DNA of 64,000 nucleotides from NCBI RefSeq assembly GCF_011044995.1, contig NZ_JAAKZW010000009.1, positions 1-64,000 on the forward strand, in the 5' to 3' direction. Source of the stretch: Streptomyces mesophilus. Its GTDB lineage: Bacteria > Actinomycetota > Actinomycetes > Streptomycetales > Streptomycetaceae. The notes beneath the pieces are model-generated. The model made no database searches. It saw only the letters and a list, made by a program, of their open reading frames with translations, and was not told where the DNA came from. The stretch's first letter is position 1; each line of letters begins with the position of its first letter. Of the stretch, positions 8,775-16,541 are shown in pieces. The translations under genes were made by a program, and so were the position numbers.

Positions 8775-8794
8775 GGTGACCTCCACGGGGTTAT

Positions 8795-8808
8795 ACCGAC
8801 CGGTAGGT
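8795..8808. promoter_or_regulatory. TetR-type operator candidate ACC-N-ACCGGT-N-GGT
   Basis: ACCGACCGGTAGGT has dyad symmetry in both half sites around a central ACCGGT, a layout common for TetR-family operators in actinomycetes. It lies 21 bases upstream of the peptidase GTG. No TetR gene is adjacent. Confidence 0.4.
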
Positions 8809-8931
8809 TCGGGAATCGAGGTCATCGTGGGGGGTTGGTTACTCACGGGTCAATAAGCGCGCGGTGGGATTCGTGAACCTGCGCGGATTCTTCTCAACCT
8901 TGGGTTGCTCCAGGGTCTCGGTCGGCGCGAT

Positions 8932-9447
8932 TCAGCGGTCCGGGTTGGTCACCCGGACGACACGGAATGGCAGGTGACCGCCGACGGGCGCGACAACTCC
9001 CTTTCCTGTGGGCGGGCCTGCGTACCAAATCGCCCGAGGGTCGTCGCCGCCACGCCGCGCAACGGTGTAGCTGAAGGCGACGGACTGGAGGAGCAGCTCA
9101 CCTTCCGAGCCGGGCATCTCGACGCGGAGGCGGTAGTTACCTGGGCTGTCCACTCGCCGGCACGGCATCTCCTGCCACGGGTATGCCCGCAGGATGCGGC
9201 GCGCCCGCCACGAGTTGTAAACGCACACCATGCCCACCTGCACAGACATGACGGCTGCGATCATCGAGAAAACGAACGCCAGTACTGACCAGCTGCTGGC
9301 GATGAAGGCGTAGCCCACAACCACGCCGGCGGCGATGGCCGCGAGCACCACCAGGGCCCACACCGTCCCACGCTCCCGCGCGCGCTTGAGGCTGTTCGCC
9401 GTAGCCGGTTCGTCCATCGCGGCCTTGGCGAGGGATTGGGTGGTCAT
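8932..9447 (-). CDS. Small two-span membrane protein of the WXG100-linked cassette
   Basis: A 171-residue protein of no family I recognise. Residues 29-50 and 53-77 form two hydrophobic segments (VWALVVLAAIAAGVVVGYAF and VLAFVFSMIAAVMSVQVGMV) with a very short turn. A soluble C-terminal domain (81-171) follows, with WRARRILRAYPWQEMPCRRV and WYAGPP, resembling small membrane proteins found near type VII secretion substrates. The ATG overlaps the upstream gene's TGA (ATGA), so it is probably translationally coupled. It is the last gene of a four-gene leftward operon. The frame is open much further upstream, but that extension overlaps the preceding gene and is rejected. Confidence 0.7.
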   Translation of the reverse strand: MTTQSLAKAAMDEPATANSLKRARERGTVWALVVLAAIAAGVVVGYAFIASSWSVLAFVFSMIAAVMSVQVGMVCVYNSWRARRILRAYPWQEMPCRRVDSPGNYRLRVEMPGSEGELLLQSVAFSYTVARRGGDDPRAIWYAGPPTGKGVVAPVGGHLPFRVVRVTNPDR

Positions 9448-10037
9448 GTGATCAACTCCGCGATGCGAGATGTGGGTTGTCGTGGTGCACGCGCATGCTT
9501 CGGCTCTTCGAAACTGATCGTGCTCGCCACGGCGCTGAGGATCTCCGCGTACGCCTCCGCTTGCGTGAGATCGGAGCTGGTCAGCGTCGCTGTGATCAGA
9601 GTCGGAGTGCCAGGAATCAGAAAGGTGCACGCGGTCTGGCACACTGTCGCGGCGCCCTCGTCGTCGCAGCGCAGTACCCCGGTAGTGAATGCGGCGGCAG
9701 TTGTCCGTGCGACGGTACGCAGCTCACACGTGCCTGCGGTCCAATGAACCCACCCCTCGCGGGAGATCAAGGCCCGGGCGGCGGCCACTTGGGGATCGCT
9801 CACCAGCGTGCGGGTGGAGGACAGGGTGAACAGCGAAGTGGCCACCGCTTCGTACACGTCAGTGCGGTGCAGCCCCAACGCCGCGTAGAACGTGCCGTGG
9901 CGGAAGATCTCGTCCAGGGCATAGGCCCATTCGGGAGCGCGCTCTCGAATCGGATTCAGGCCTGCCGGGTCGAACTGCTGGTATCCCGGAGGCAGCCGGA
10001 ACCACAGTTGCGGCCTGTCTTCCATGGAGGTCCTCAC
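9444..10037 (-). CDS. Hypothetical protein of the WXG100-linked cassette
   Basis: A 197-residue soluble protein with no signal peptide and no family I recognise. It starts with LWFRLPPGYQQFDPAG, has WVHWTAGTCELRTVARTT in the middle and ends with an alternating hydrophobic pattern (TLITATLTSSDLTQAEAYAEILSAVASTISF). That last part resembles the closing strands and helix of the Mog1/PsbP-like fold used by mycobacterial ESX-associated proteins; this is only an impression. The GTG start overlaps the upstream stop (GTGA); an ATG four codons later is an alternative. It lies between the WXG-domain protein and the membrane protein. Confidence 0.65.
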   Translation of the reverse strand: MRTSMEDRPQLWFRLPPGYQQFDPAGLNPIRERAPEWAYALDEIFRHGTFYAALGLHRTDVYEAVATSLFTLSSTRTLVSDPQVAAARALISREGWVHWTAGTCELRTVARTTAAAFTTGVLRCDDEGAATVCQTACTFLIPGTPTLITATLTSSDLTQAEAYAEILSAVASTISFEEPKHARAPRQPTSRIAELIT

Positions 10038-11224
10038 AGGGTTGTTGCGGCGCGCGACAGGCGCGCGAAGGTGCTGGGGATGTCATCTGCGACGATGCGC
10101 GCGCCATCGACTGCCGGCGCTACGGTCTCGTAGGTCTCGTCGTCCTTCAGCGGGGTCACGTCCCCCAGACTCGTCGCCACGCCCGCGGTCGCGATGCCTG
10201 CCTCGACTGCTTCCTTCGTCCCCGAGCTGACGCCGTGCAAGGCCCATTCGGTCACGCGATTCGTTCCTCTGGCCATCTCCAGACCGGTCGCCTTCGCGCC
10301 GTCCACCAGGCCCATCGCCCCGGCACGGGCAGCGTCATCCACCGAGCCGGCCGCCCTGACGGCGGTAACCGCACCCTTCGTGCCACCCGCGGCCAAGCCG
10401 AGGACAGGGAGGGCACCGATGCCGTCACCGATCAGCGTGACCGCGCCGTCCCAGAACTTGGCGTCCAACTTGCCCTCGCTGAGGCCGCCCCAGACCGCGT
10501 CACGGATCTTCGGATCCCTTGCGTGCAACCCGAACGCACCCGCACTCGCCGTCGCAGCAATCGTCAGAGCAATGGCGACCCCGACCGGAGGTGTGGCCAG
10601 AACGGCCGCCAGCCCCGCAACCGACGCCGCCACCGACAGGTAATCGCCGAGATCCTCCTCGATGAACCCCACAACCTCGTCCAGCACCCCCGGCTCCTCC
10701 GGAGCCAACCCCTCATCCGCAGCCTCGAGATCTCGAGCCACACCCCGAGCGGCCTCCGCATGCACCCCCTCCAACTCCCGCGCCAGCCGCCGCACATCGG
10801 CCACCGCGTCCCGCGCCTTCGAGAGCTGCTCGGGGTCCTCCGAGGCGGCCCGGGCCTCTGCCTCCGTGAGCGCCGAGACGGCCGCCCGCGCGCGGTCCTC
10901 GTAGGACTGGGCCGTCAGTCGGCGGTCGACGACGCCGTCGTGCCAGCGCAGCAGTGCGCCCGAGGCCTTCGAGAGGGACTGGTGCGCGTCCAGGAGCCGT
11001 TTGGGCAGGTCCTGCGACAGCGCCCGGCGGAACGCGTCGCCGCCCTCGCCCTGCCAGGACGAGGCCGACCGGAGCAGACGGTCGACCAGCTCGTGGCCCG
11101 TGCCCAGCGACTTCGCCGACTTCGCCACCTGCTTCTGGAGCGCGGAGATCTCCGCGGGGTTCCCCGGCACGGGATTGAACCCCAGGTGCGGATACGGTCC
11201 GCCGGCCGGACCCGCCTCACCCAT
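10034..11224 (-). CDS. WXG100-like domain protein with hydrophobic hairpin (possible type VII secretion substrate)
   Basis: A 396-residue protein. Residues 25-160 are almost entirely helical, and a Trp-x-Gly turn (SSWQGEGGDAFRRAL, residues 56-70) gives the WXG100 helix-turn-helix signature; a long charged helix (105-170) follows. Residues 194-232 are strongly hydrophobic and Gly/Ala-rich and could insert in a membrane as a hairpin. The C-terminal part is Ala/Gly-rich with no toxin motif I recognise. This architecture (WXG domain, long helix, membrane hairpin, variable C-terminus) is typical of large Esx-type secreted proteins. It overlaps the upstream small WXG-like gene by eight bases. No ESX ATPase or channel gene is in the window. 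Confidence 0.7.
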   Translation of the reverse strand: MGEAGPAGGPYPHLGFNPVPGNPAEISALQKQVAKSAKSLGTGHELVDRLLRSASSWQGEGGDAFRRALSQDLPKRLLDAHQSLSKASGALLRWHDGVVDRRLTAQSYEDRARAAVSALTEAEARAASEDPEQLSKARDAVADVRRLARELEGVHAEAARGVARDLEAADEGLAPEEPGVLDEVVGFIEEDLGDYLSVAASVAGLAAVLATPPVGVAIALTIAATASAGAFGLHARDPKIRDAVWGGLSEGKLDAKFWDGAVTLIGDGIGALPVLGLAAGGTKGAVTAVRAAGSVDDAARAGAMGLVDGAKATGLEMARGTNRVTEWALHGVSSGTKEAVEAGIATAGVATSLGDVTPLKDDETYETVAPAVDGARIVADDIPSTFARLSRAATTL

Positions 11225-11528
11225 CGACCCGCACCGCCCTGAACGCCTCCGCGATGGCCCGGTTCAGCTCGACGTACCCGTTGTGGCTGTGCGCCACCGC
11301 CGACTGGATGCGGGCGATCCGCTCGCCGAGCTCCTCGGCGCCGTGGCCCCAGGAGTCCTGGAAGGAGTCGCAGGCGGCGTCGAGTTCCGCCGTGCCGATC
11401 TGGTCGGCGCGTACGTGGTCGAGCGCGCGCCGCGCCTCGGCCAGCGACTCCACCGAGTCGTGCAGGGCCTTGGCGAACCGGCCCAACTCGGTCGTCTGCA
11501 CCCGCAGATCGGGGTGTTCACCAGTCAT
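11217..11528 (-). CDS. Small WXG100-family-like protein
   Basis: A 103-residue, mostly helical protein with a central turn DSWGHG (Trp60-Gly-His-Gly), flanked by two amphipathic helices of about 40 residues. This is the ESAT-6/CFP-10 size and shape, although the motif is W-G-x-G rather than strict W-x-G. It is the first gene of the four-gene operon, and such small partners usually form a heterodimer with the larger WXG protein encoded next. The ATG at the start of TGEHPDLRV was chosen; 13 more codons are open upstream but have no ribosome site. Confidence 0.68.
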   Translation of the reverse strand: MTGEHPDLRVQTTELGRFAKALHDSVESLAEARRALDHVRADQIGTAELDAACDSFQDSWGHGAEELGERIARIQSAVAHSHNGYVELNRAIAEAFRAVRVDG

Positions 11529-11744
11529 GGGCGAGCACCTTGGCAGAGTCGGCGGCTCATCGGGCAATCAGCTCTCACCCGTACGTGGACCGGGCCGGGG
11601 ATTCAGGGCGTGGAGCAACAGACCCGGCGCACAGGCCCGCCACCCGGACAGGTGGCGCACAGGACGCCGGATGACAGCCGTCGGCACCTCACAACGCCCC
11701 CGCCCCCGCCCGCGGTCGGCGTCAAGACACCTGCGCACACGCAT

Positions 11745-11783
11745 CGGGCCGGGCACCCCTCGTACGAGGAGGCGCCCGGCCCG
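11745..11783 (-). terminator. Strong hairpin terminator downstream of oxc
   Basis: CGGGCCGGGC (11745-11754) pairs perfectly with GCCCGGCCCG (11774-11783), and the loop contains a further palindrome, CCTCGTACGAGG. The hairpin begins 26 bases past the oxc stop on the leftward strand. There is no U-tract, as usual in actinomycetes. Confidence 0.75.
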
Positions 11784-11808
11784 ACCGTTGCAGCCGCGAG
11801 GAGACCCG

Positions 11809-13554
11809 TTACTTCTTGCCGCCGAAGTTGCCGAGCCCCTTCGGGTTGAGGTGCGCGATATGGCCGCTCTCGGTGCCGGCCGACGGATCGATGACGCAGT
11901 CGATCAGGGCCGGTCCGCCGGCGGCCAGCGCCTCGGTGAGGGCGGCGGTGATCTCGGCGGGCGTGGTGGCCCGGTAGCCCTTGCCGCCGAAGGCCTCGAT
12001 CATCTGGTCGTGCCGTGCCGCGCTCATCAGGGCGGTCGGCGCGGGGTCGCTGGAGCCGCCGCCGGGTGCCTCGTCGCCCTTGTACACACCGCCGTTGTTC
12101 ATGATGACGGTGACCACGGGCAGGTTGTAGCGGCAGATCGTCTCCAGGTCCATGCCGCTGAACCCGAAGGCGCTGTCCCCCTCGACGGCGACGACCGGCT
12201 GCCCGGACTCCACGGCCGCGGCGATCGCGTACCCCATGCCGATGCCCATGACGCCCCACGTACCGCTGTCGAGGCGGTGGCGCGGCACCTGCATGTCGAT
12301 GACGTTGCGGGCGATGTCGAGCGCGTTGGCGCCCTCGTTGACGAGGTACACCTCCGGGCGCTCGCGCAGCACGTCCCGTACCGCCTTGAGCGCGCCCATG
12401 AACTGCATCGGGTGCGGATCCGCCTCGAGCCGCTTGGCCATCTTGGCCACGTTGTCCGCGGTCTTCGCGGCGAGCTCGTCCTTCCACGCCTGGGGCGCGG
12501 CGATCTGGCCGGGCTTGGTGCGCTCGGCGAGCGCGTCGAGCACCGACTCGATATCGCCGACGAGCGGTGCGGCGATGGGCTGGTTGGAGTCCATCTCCTT
12601 GGGCTCGATGTCGATCTGGATGAACTGGGCGTCCGGGTTCCAGCCCCGCTCCCCGTGGTTGAGCAGCCAGTTGAGGCGCGCGCCCATCAGGACCACGACA
12701 TCGGCCCGCTTGAGCGCGAGCGAACGGGCGGCGGCCGCGGACTGCGGATGACCGTCGGGCAGCAGGCCCTTGGCCATCGACATCGGGGCGTACGGGATGC
12801 CGGTGGACTCGATGAACTGCTTGATCTTGTCGTCCGCCTGGGCGTACGCGGCGCCCTTGCCGAGCACGACGAGCGGGCGTTCCGCGGACGCGAGCAGCTC
12901 GATGGCGCGGTCCACGGCCTCGGGCGCGGGGAGCTGGCGAGGCGCGGGGTCGACCAGCCGGCTCAGTGTCTTCGCGCCCTCCTCGGCGGGCATGATCGAG
13001 CCGAGTACGGCGGCCGGGATGTCCAGGTAGACCCCGCCGGGCCGGCCGGAAATCGCGGTCCGCAGGGCACGGGCGATGCCGCGGCCGATGTCCTCGACCC
13101 GGCTGATGCGGTACGCGGCCTTCACGAAGGGCTGGGCGGCGGCGAGTTGGTCCATCTCCTCGTAGTCGCCCTGCTTGAGGTCGACGAGATGGCGTTCGCT
13201 GGAACCCGAGATCTGCACCATCGGGAAGCAGTTGGTGGTGGCGTTCGCCAGCGCTACGAGCCCGTTGAGGAAGCCGGGCGCGGATACGGTGAGCGCGATC
13301 CCGGGCTTCTTGGTGAGGTACCCGGCTATCGCGGCGGCGTGCCCTGCGTTGGACTCGTGCCGGAAGCCCACGTAGCGGATGCCCTCGGCCTGGGCGAGGC
13401 GTGCGAGGTCCGTGATCGGGATGCCGACGACTCCGTAGATCGTCTCGACATCGTTGAGCTTGAGCGCGTCGACGACCAGGTGATACCCGTCGGTGAGCTC
13501 GGCCCGGTCTTCATCGCTCGCCGCGGTGTCGGTGGCAGCAGCAGTGTCAGTCAT
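11809..13554 (-). CDS. oxc: Oxalyl-CoA decarboxylase
   Basis: ThDP-dependent cytosolic enzyme predicted to convert oxalyl-CoA to formyl-CoA and CO2. The 581-residue protein has the acetolactate-synthase-like three-domain fold. The ThDP-binding motif is [20 protein letters not shown] followed by [10 protein letters not shown]. Family-specific features include [17 protein letters not shown] at the N-terminus with the catalytic-type Glu region [27 protein letters not shown], and the C-terminal [19 protein letters not shown], which closely parallels E. coli Oxc. The ATG has AGGAGG nine bases upstream. It is divergent from an acyl-CoA-synthetase-like gene that may activate oxalate; no formyl-CoA transferase (frc) is nearby. 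Confidence 0.93.
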   Translation of the reverse strand: MTDTAAATDTAASDEDRAELTDGYHLVVDALKLNDVETIYGVVGIPITDLARLAQAEGIRYVGFRHESNAGHAAAIAGYLTKKPGIALTVSAPGFLNGLVALANATTNCFPMVQISGSSERHLVDLKQGDYEEMDQLAAAQPFVKAAYRISRVEDIGRGIARALRTAISGRPGGVYLDIPAAVLGSIMPAEEGAKTLSRLVDPAPRQLPAPEAVDRAIELLASAERPLVVLGKGAAYAQADDKIKQFIESTGIPYAPMSMAKGLLPDGHPQSAAAARSLALKRADVVVLMGARLNWLLNHGERGWNPDAQFIQIDIEPKEMDSNQPIAAPLVGDIESVLDALAERTKPGQIAAPQAWKDELAAKTADNVAKMAKRLEADPHPMQFMGALKAVRDVLRERPEVYLVNEGANALDIARNVIDMQVPRHRLDSGTWGVMGIGMGYAIAAAVESGQPVVAVEGDSAFGFSGMDLETICRYNLPVVTVIMNNGGVYKGDEAPGGGSSDPAPTALMSAARHDQMIEAFGGKGYRATTPAEITAALTEALAAGGPALIDCVIDPSAGTESGHIAHLNPKGLGNFGGKK

Positions 13555-13665
13555 GGTCCGAGCTCCTCCTTGAGCGTCATACCTGCTTCGGCAGTCATGC
13601 GTGCGGCTCCTGGTCTCACCTTGCGCACCCCGCTCGCCGCCGTCCAAGACGTATCGGCGACCAGC

Positions 13666-13684
13666 CGATAGACGGCGTCTATCG
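13666..13684. promoter_or_regulatory. Perfect 19-bp palindrome, LysR-type box 1
   Basis: CGATAGACGGCGTCTATCG is a perfect palindrome around one central base. It contains ATAG-N7-CTAT, which fits the T-N11-A rule for LysR-type operators. A LysR gene is encoded next to the ligase-like gene. Confidence 0.6.
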
Positions 13685-13725
13685 AGCAGCCGACTCCCCT
13701 TCGCCACCTGGGGGTTCGCCACGGT

Positions 13726-13744
13726 TGATAAGCACCTGCTATCG
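13726..13744. promoter_or_regulatory. Imperfect palindrome, LysR-type box 2
   Basis: TGATAAGCACCTGCTATCG contains ATAA-N7-CTAT, the same layout as box 1 with one half-site mismatch. It is 60 bases from box 1 (six helical turns), so both sites would lie on the same DNA face. Confidence 0.5.
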
Positions 13745-13856
13745 GCTGGTCGCCAGTGCGTATTGGACGTGCGCCGACGGGCCGCGCACGCTCACTGGAC
13801 GGCGGCCTTACGAGGGCTGCGCCCCGGTGGTTCTTCCTTACGAAGAGGTGGTGGTC

Positions 13857-15422
13857 ATGGCCGCTGCGACCGCAGCATCGGTGCGGGGCGTATCGCTGTA
13901 CCGTCCGCCGGCGATCACCGGCCTCGCGGATCTCCTCGACCGGCCGGTACGGGAACGGCCCTCGGCCACCGCCCTCGTCCACGGCGCCGACCGGGTCCGC
14001 CTGTCCTACCGCGAACTGCGCGATCTGGCCGAGGATGCGGCGCAGCGGCTCACCCGGTCCGGGCTGCGACGCGGTGACACGGTGGCGCTGGTCGCCGCCA
14101 ACACCGTGGAGTTCGTGGTCGGCCTGCTCGGCGCGGCCCGGGCCGGGCTCCTCGTGGCACCGGTGGATCCGGGCTGGGCGAAGGATCAACTCGGCGAGCG
14201 CCTGGCCGGGTTGGCGGCGCGCGCCGTCCTGGCCTCGCCCGACGTCGCCGTGCCGGAGGCCTGGACGCTGACGGTGGATGCGGCGCGCGGGGCGGTGGCG
14301 CTGGTGGAGGGCGAGGTGCGCGAGGCACGGGGCGACGGCCGGCCCGACCCCGCCGACGTACTGGTCCTGTTCACGGTCGGCACCAGCGACCGCGCCAAGA
14401 TGGTTCCGCTCACCGATATCAACGTGATGGCGGCGGTCCGCGGGATCTGCGGCACGTACGAACTGGGGCCCGGTGACGCGACGGTCGCGGTGATGCCGTT
14501 CTTCCACAGCCACGGGCTGTTCGCGACGCTGCTCGCCTCCCTCGCGAGCGGCGGCTGTGTGCTGCTGCCCGACGGCGGGCGGTTCTCGGCCACCACCTTC
14601 TGGGATGACGTACGGGCGGTGGCGGCCACCTGGTTCACCGCGGTACCCGCCGTGCACGAACTGCTCCTGGAGCGTTCGGAACTCGACTATCCCGGTCCGC
14701 GCGCCGCCCCCTTGAAGTTCGTCCGCAGCTCCAGCGCCCCGCTCAACACGGCGACGCAGCGTGCCCTGGAACGCACCTTCGGGGCGCCGCTCCTGACCGC
14801 GTACGGCATGACGGAGTCCACGCATCAGGTCACCAGCGAACCGCTTCCGCAGCACGGTTTCCTCAAGCACGCCTCGGCCGGGCGGCCCACCGGAGTCGAG
14901 CTGCGGATCGCGGACGCGCAGGGCCGGCCGTGCGCGACGGGGTCGGAGGGCGAGGTGTGGGTGCGCGGTCCTGCCGTGGCCCGCGGCTACCTCGCCGATC
15001 CGGCGGCGACCGCGCGCGGTTTCCGGGACGGCTGGCTGCGCACCGGCGACCTGGGCCGCCTCGACGAGGACGGCTATCTGTTCCTGTCGGGCCGGATCAA
15101 GAACCTGATCCACCGGGGCGGCCGCAGGATCTCCCCGGAGTACGTGGAGGACATCCTGGCGGGCTGCCCGGGCGTTCTCGAAGCGGCGGTGTTCGCGCTG
15201 CCGGACGAGGAGTTGGGCCAGCGGGTGGGTGCGGCCGTGGTGGCGCGGGAGGGCGAGCACCTGGGGTCGGAGCAGGTACTGCGCTACTGCCGGGGACGGC
15301 TGGCGTCCGAGGGGGTACCGGACCGCGTGGAGATCGTCACCTCCTTGCCGCACACGGCCCAGGGCGGCCTCGACCGCCAGGCCGTCAGGGAAAGGTTCAC
15401 TACCAGCCCCTGCGGCGCTTGA
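13857..15422 (+). CDS. Acyl-CoA synthetase-like protein (AAE3/oxalate-CoA-ligase-like) with degenerate catalytic motifs
   Basis: ANL-superfamily adenylating enzyme, 521 residues. Divergent pairing with oxc suggests oxalate activation, the role of AAE3/Pcs60-type oxalyl-CoA synthetases. Several motifs are normal: A5 AYGMTES, A7 WLRTGDLGRL and A8 hinge LFLSGRIKNLIHRGG. Two are not: the phosphate loop, usually TSGTTGRPKG, reads TVGTSDRAKMVPL, and the adenylation lysine of motif A10 (usually TATGK) is replaced by Gly in HTAQGGLDRQAV. The missing Lys implies weak or absent adenylation, or a different reaction such as thioester formation from a pre-made adenylate. The ATG is preceded by GAGGTGG. 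It is possibly co-regulated with oxc by the LysR regulator. Confidence 0.8.
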   Translation: MAAATAASVRGVSLYRPPAITGLADLLDRPVRERPSATALVHGADRVRLSYRELRDLAEDAAQRLTRSGLRRGDTVALVAANTVEFVVGLLGAARAGLLVAPVDPGWAKDQLGERLAGLAARAVLASPDVAVPEAWTLTVDAARGAVALVEGEVREARGDGRPDPADVLVLFTVGTSDRAKMVPLTDINVMAAVRGICGTYELGPGDATVAVMPFFHSHGLFATLLASLASGGCVLLPDGGRFSATTFWDDVRAVAATWFTAVPAVHELLLERSELDYPGPRAAPLKFVRSSSAPLNTATQRALERTFGAPLLTAYGMTESTHQVTSEPLPQHGFLKHASAGRPTGVELRIADAQGRPCATGSEGEVWVRGPAVARGYLADPAATARGFRDGWLRTGDLGRLDEDGYLFLSGRIKNLIHRGGRRISPEYVEDILAGCPGVLEAAVFALPDEELGQRVGAAVVAREGEHLGSEQVLRYCRGRLASEGVPDRVEIVTSLPHTAQGGLDRQAVRERFTTSPCGA

Positions 15423-15453
15423 GCAGATCCGAACGAAGTTCGGATGCGGACGC

Positions 15454-16398
15454 TCACCCGACAGGCTGCCGCACCCGACGCCCACCCGCAGGCAACGGCT
15501 CCTCGAAGAACTCGTCCAAGGACAACCCCGTCGCGGCGGCGACAAAGGCACGGGCGGCCACCGACCCGGGCGTAGCCGCGTGAATCGCGACGGACACCTG
15601 CGCCCGCACATCCGGCGCCACCAACCGCACCGCCCGCGTCCGCCCGATCACCGGCATCGCCCGCAGCCAGGAGTGCGGCACGATGCTGGCCCACTCCCCC
15701 ACGCCGACATGCGCGTACAGGGACGCGATCGAGTCGGTCTCGACCTGCGGGGTCGCGACAAGACCGCTGCGGGTGAGGACCTCGTCGATGAGCTGCCGGA
15801 TCCGCATGTCCGGGGTCAGCAGCGCCAGCGGCAGCTGCGCGGCCTCGGCCCAGGTCATGGTCGCGGCCGGGGGCAGCAGCTGGTCCCCGGAGACGACCAT
15901 GTACCGCTCCTCGTACAGCGGAACGATCTGCAGCCCCTCCTGGTCGTCGGCCCCGAAGTAGCCGATCACCGCGTCCAGCTCGAACTCCCTGAGCTGGCGC
16001 AGGAGCTCCTTGGTGGCGAGCCGCGAGCGCACCTGCACCTTGGCCAGGGGATGCGCCGAACAGAACGCGCCCACGGGCAGCGCCAGCGTCGTCGACGCCG
16101 TGGGTTCCGTGCCGAGCCGCAGGGTCCCGGTGATCCCGGACTGCACGGCGGCCACCTCGGCCTTGAACGCCTCCTGCTCGGCGAGGATCCGCTTGGCCCA
16201 GACGACGAGCCGCTCGCCCTCGGGCGTCAGCCCTTCGTAGGTGTGGCCGCGGTTGATCAGCGTGACGTTGAGCTCGCGCTCCAGCTTGGCGATCGCGGCG
16301 GACAGCGCCGGCTGCGATACGTAACAGGACTCGGCGGCCCGCGCGAAGTGCCGCTCCCGCGCCACGGCGACGAAGTACTCCAGCTGACGAAACAGCAT
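15454..16398 (-). CDS. LysR-family transcriptional regulator
   Basis: A 314-residue regulator. The winged helix-turn-helix is at residues 3-62 (LEYFVAVARERHFARAAESC, then VSQPALSAAIAKLERELN), followed by a linker helix and a type-2 periplasmic-binding-like effector domain (from about 90). It is convergent with the ligase-like gene and probably controls that gene and oxc through the ATAR-N7-CTAT boxes; family members of this type sit beside oxalate and formate genes. The ATG has GAGGGG upstream. A long upstream open frame is an artefact of the GC bias. Inducer unknown; oxalate or oxalyl-CoA is a reasonable guess. Confidence 0.87.
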   Translation of the reverse strand: MLFRQLEYFVAVARERHFARAAESCYVSQPALSAAIAKLERELNVTLINRGHTYEGLTPEGERLVVWAKRILAEQEAFKAEVAAVQSGITGTLRLGTEPTASTTLALPVGAFCSAHPLAKVQVRSRLATKELLRQLREFELDAVIGYFGADDQEGLQIVPLYEERYMVVSGDQLLPPAATMTWAEAAQLPLALLTPDMRIRQLIDEVLTRSGLVATPQVETDSIASLYAHVGVGEWASIVPHSWLRAMPVIGRTRAVRLVAPDVRAQVSVAIHAATPGSVAARAFVAAATGLSLDEFFEEPLPAGGRRVRQPVG

Positions 16399-16427
16399 GG
16401 GTGGCCCCTCCCGCCCGGCGCATGGCC

Positions 16428-16446
16428 CGATCCGGTCACCGGATCG
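16428..16446. promoter_or_regulatory. Perfect 19-bp palindrome upstream of the LysR gene
   Basis: CGATCCGGTCACCGGATCG is a perfect palindrome around one base. It lies 30 bases upstream of the LysR start and about 95 bases past the stop of the PAP2 gene on the same strand. It could be an operator or the terminator of the upstream gene. Confidence 0.5.
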
Positions 16447-16541
16447 CAGATTGCATACAGTAGACGAAGCGGTGGGGGCCAACAAGGAGTTGCGCAGAGC
16501 GCGACCGGCCTGCGGAGCGGCTGTCCTACGGAGTTGCTGTC

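Larger units (their letters stand above)
13555..13856. promoter_or_regulatory. Divergent control region between oxc and the CoA-ligase-like gene
   Basis: About 300 bases without a gene. It holds two LysR-type boxes (listed separately) and a perfect 16-base inverted repeat: GGCGACCAGCCGATAG at 13656-13671 and CTATCGGCTGGTCGCC at 13739-13754. The arms overlap the two boxes, so the region could loop or bind a regulator tetramer. I found no clear -35/-10 pair. Confidence 0.65.

Noticed and set aside
9444-9642. N-terminal extension of the two-span membrane protein
   Set aside because: It would overlap the upstream gene by 195 bases; an ATG in an ATGA overlap is available.
13857-15422. NRPS adenylation domain
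   Set aside because: There is no condensation or carrier domain, and the context is oxalate metabolism.
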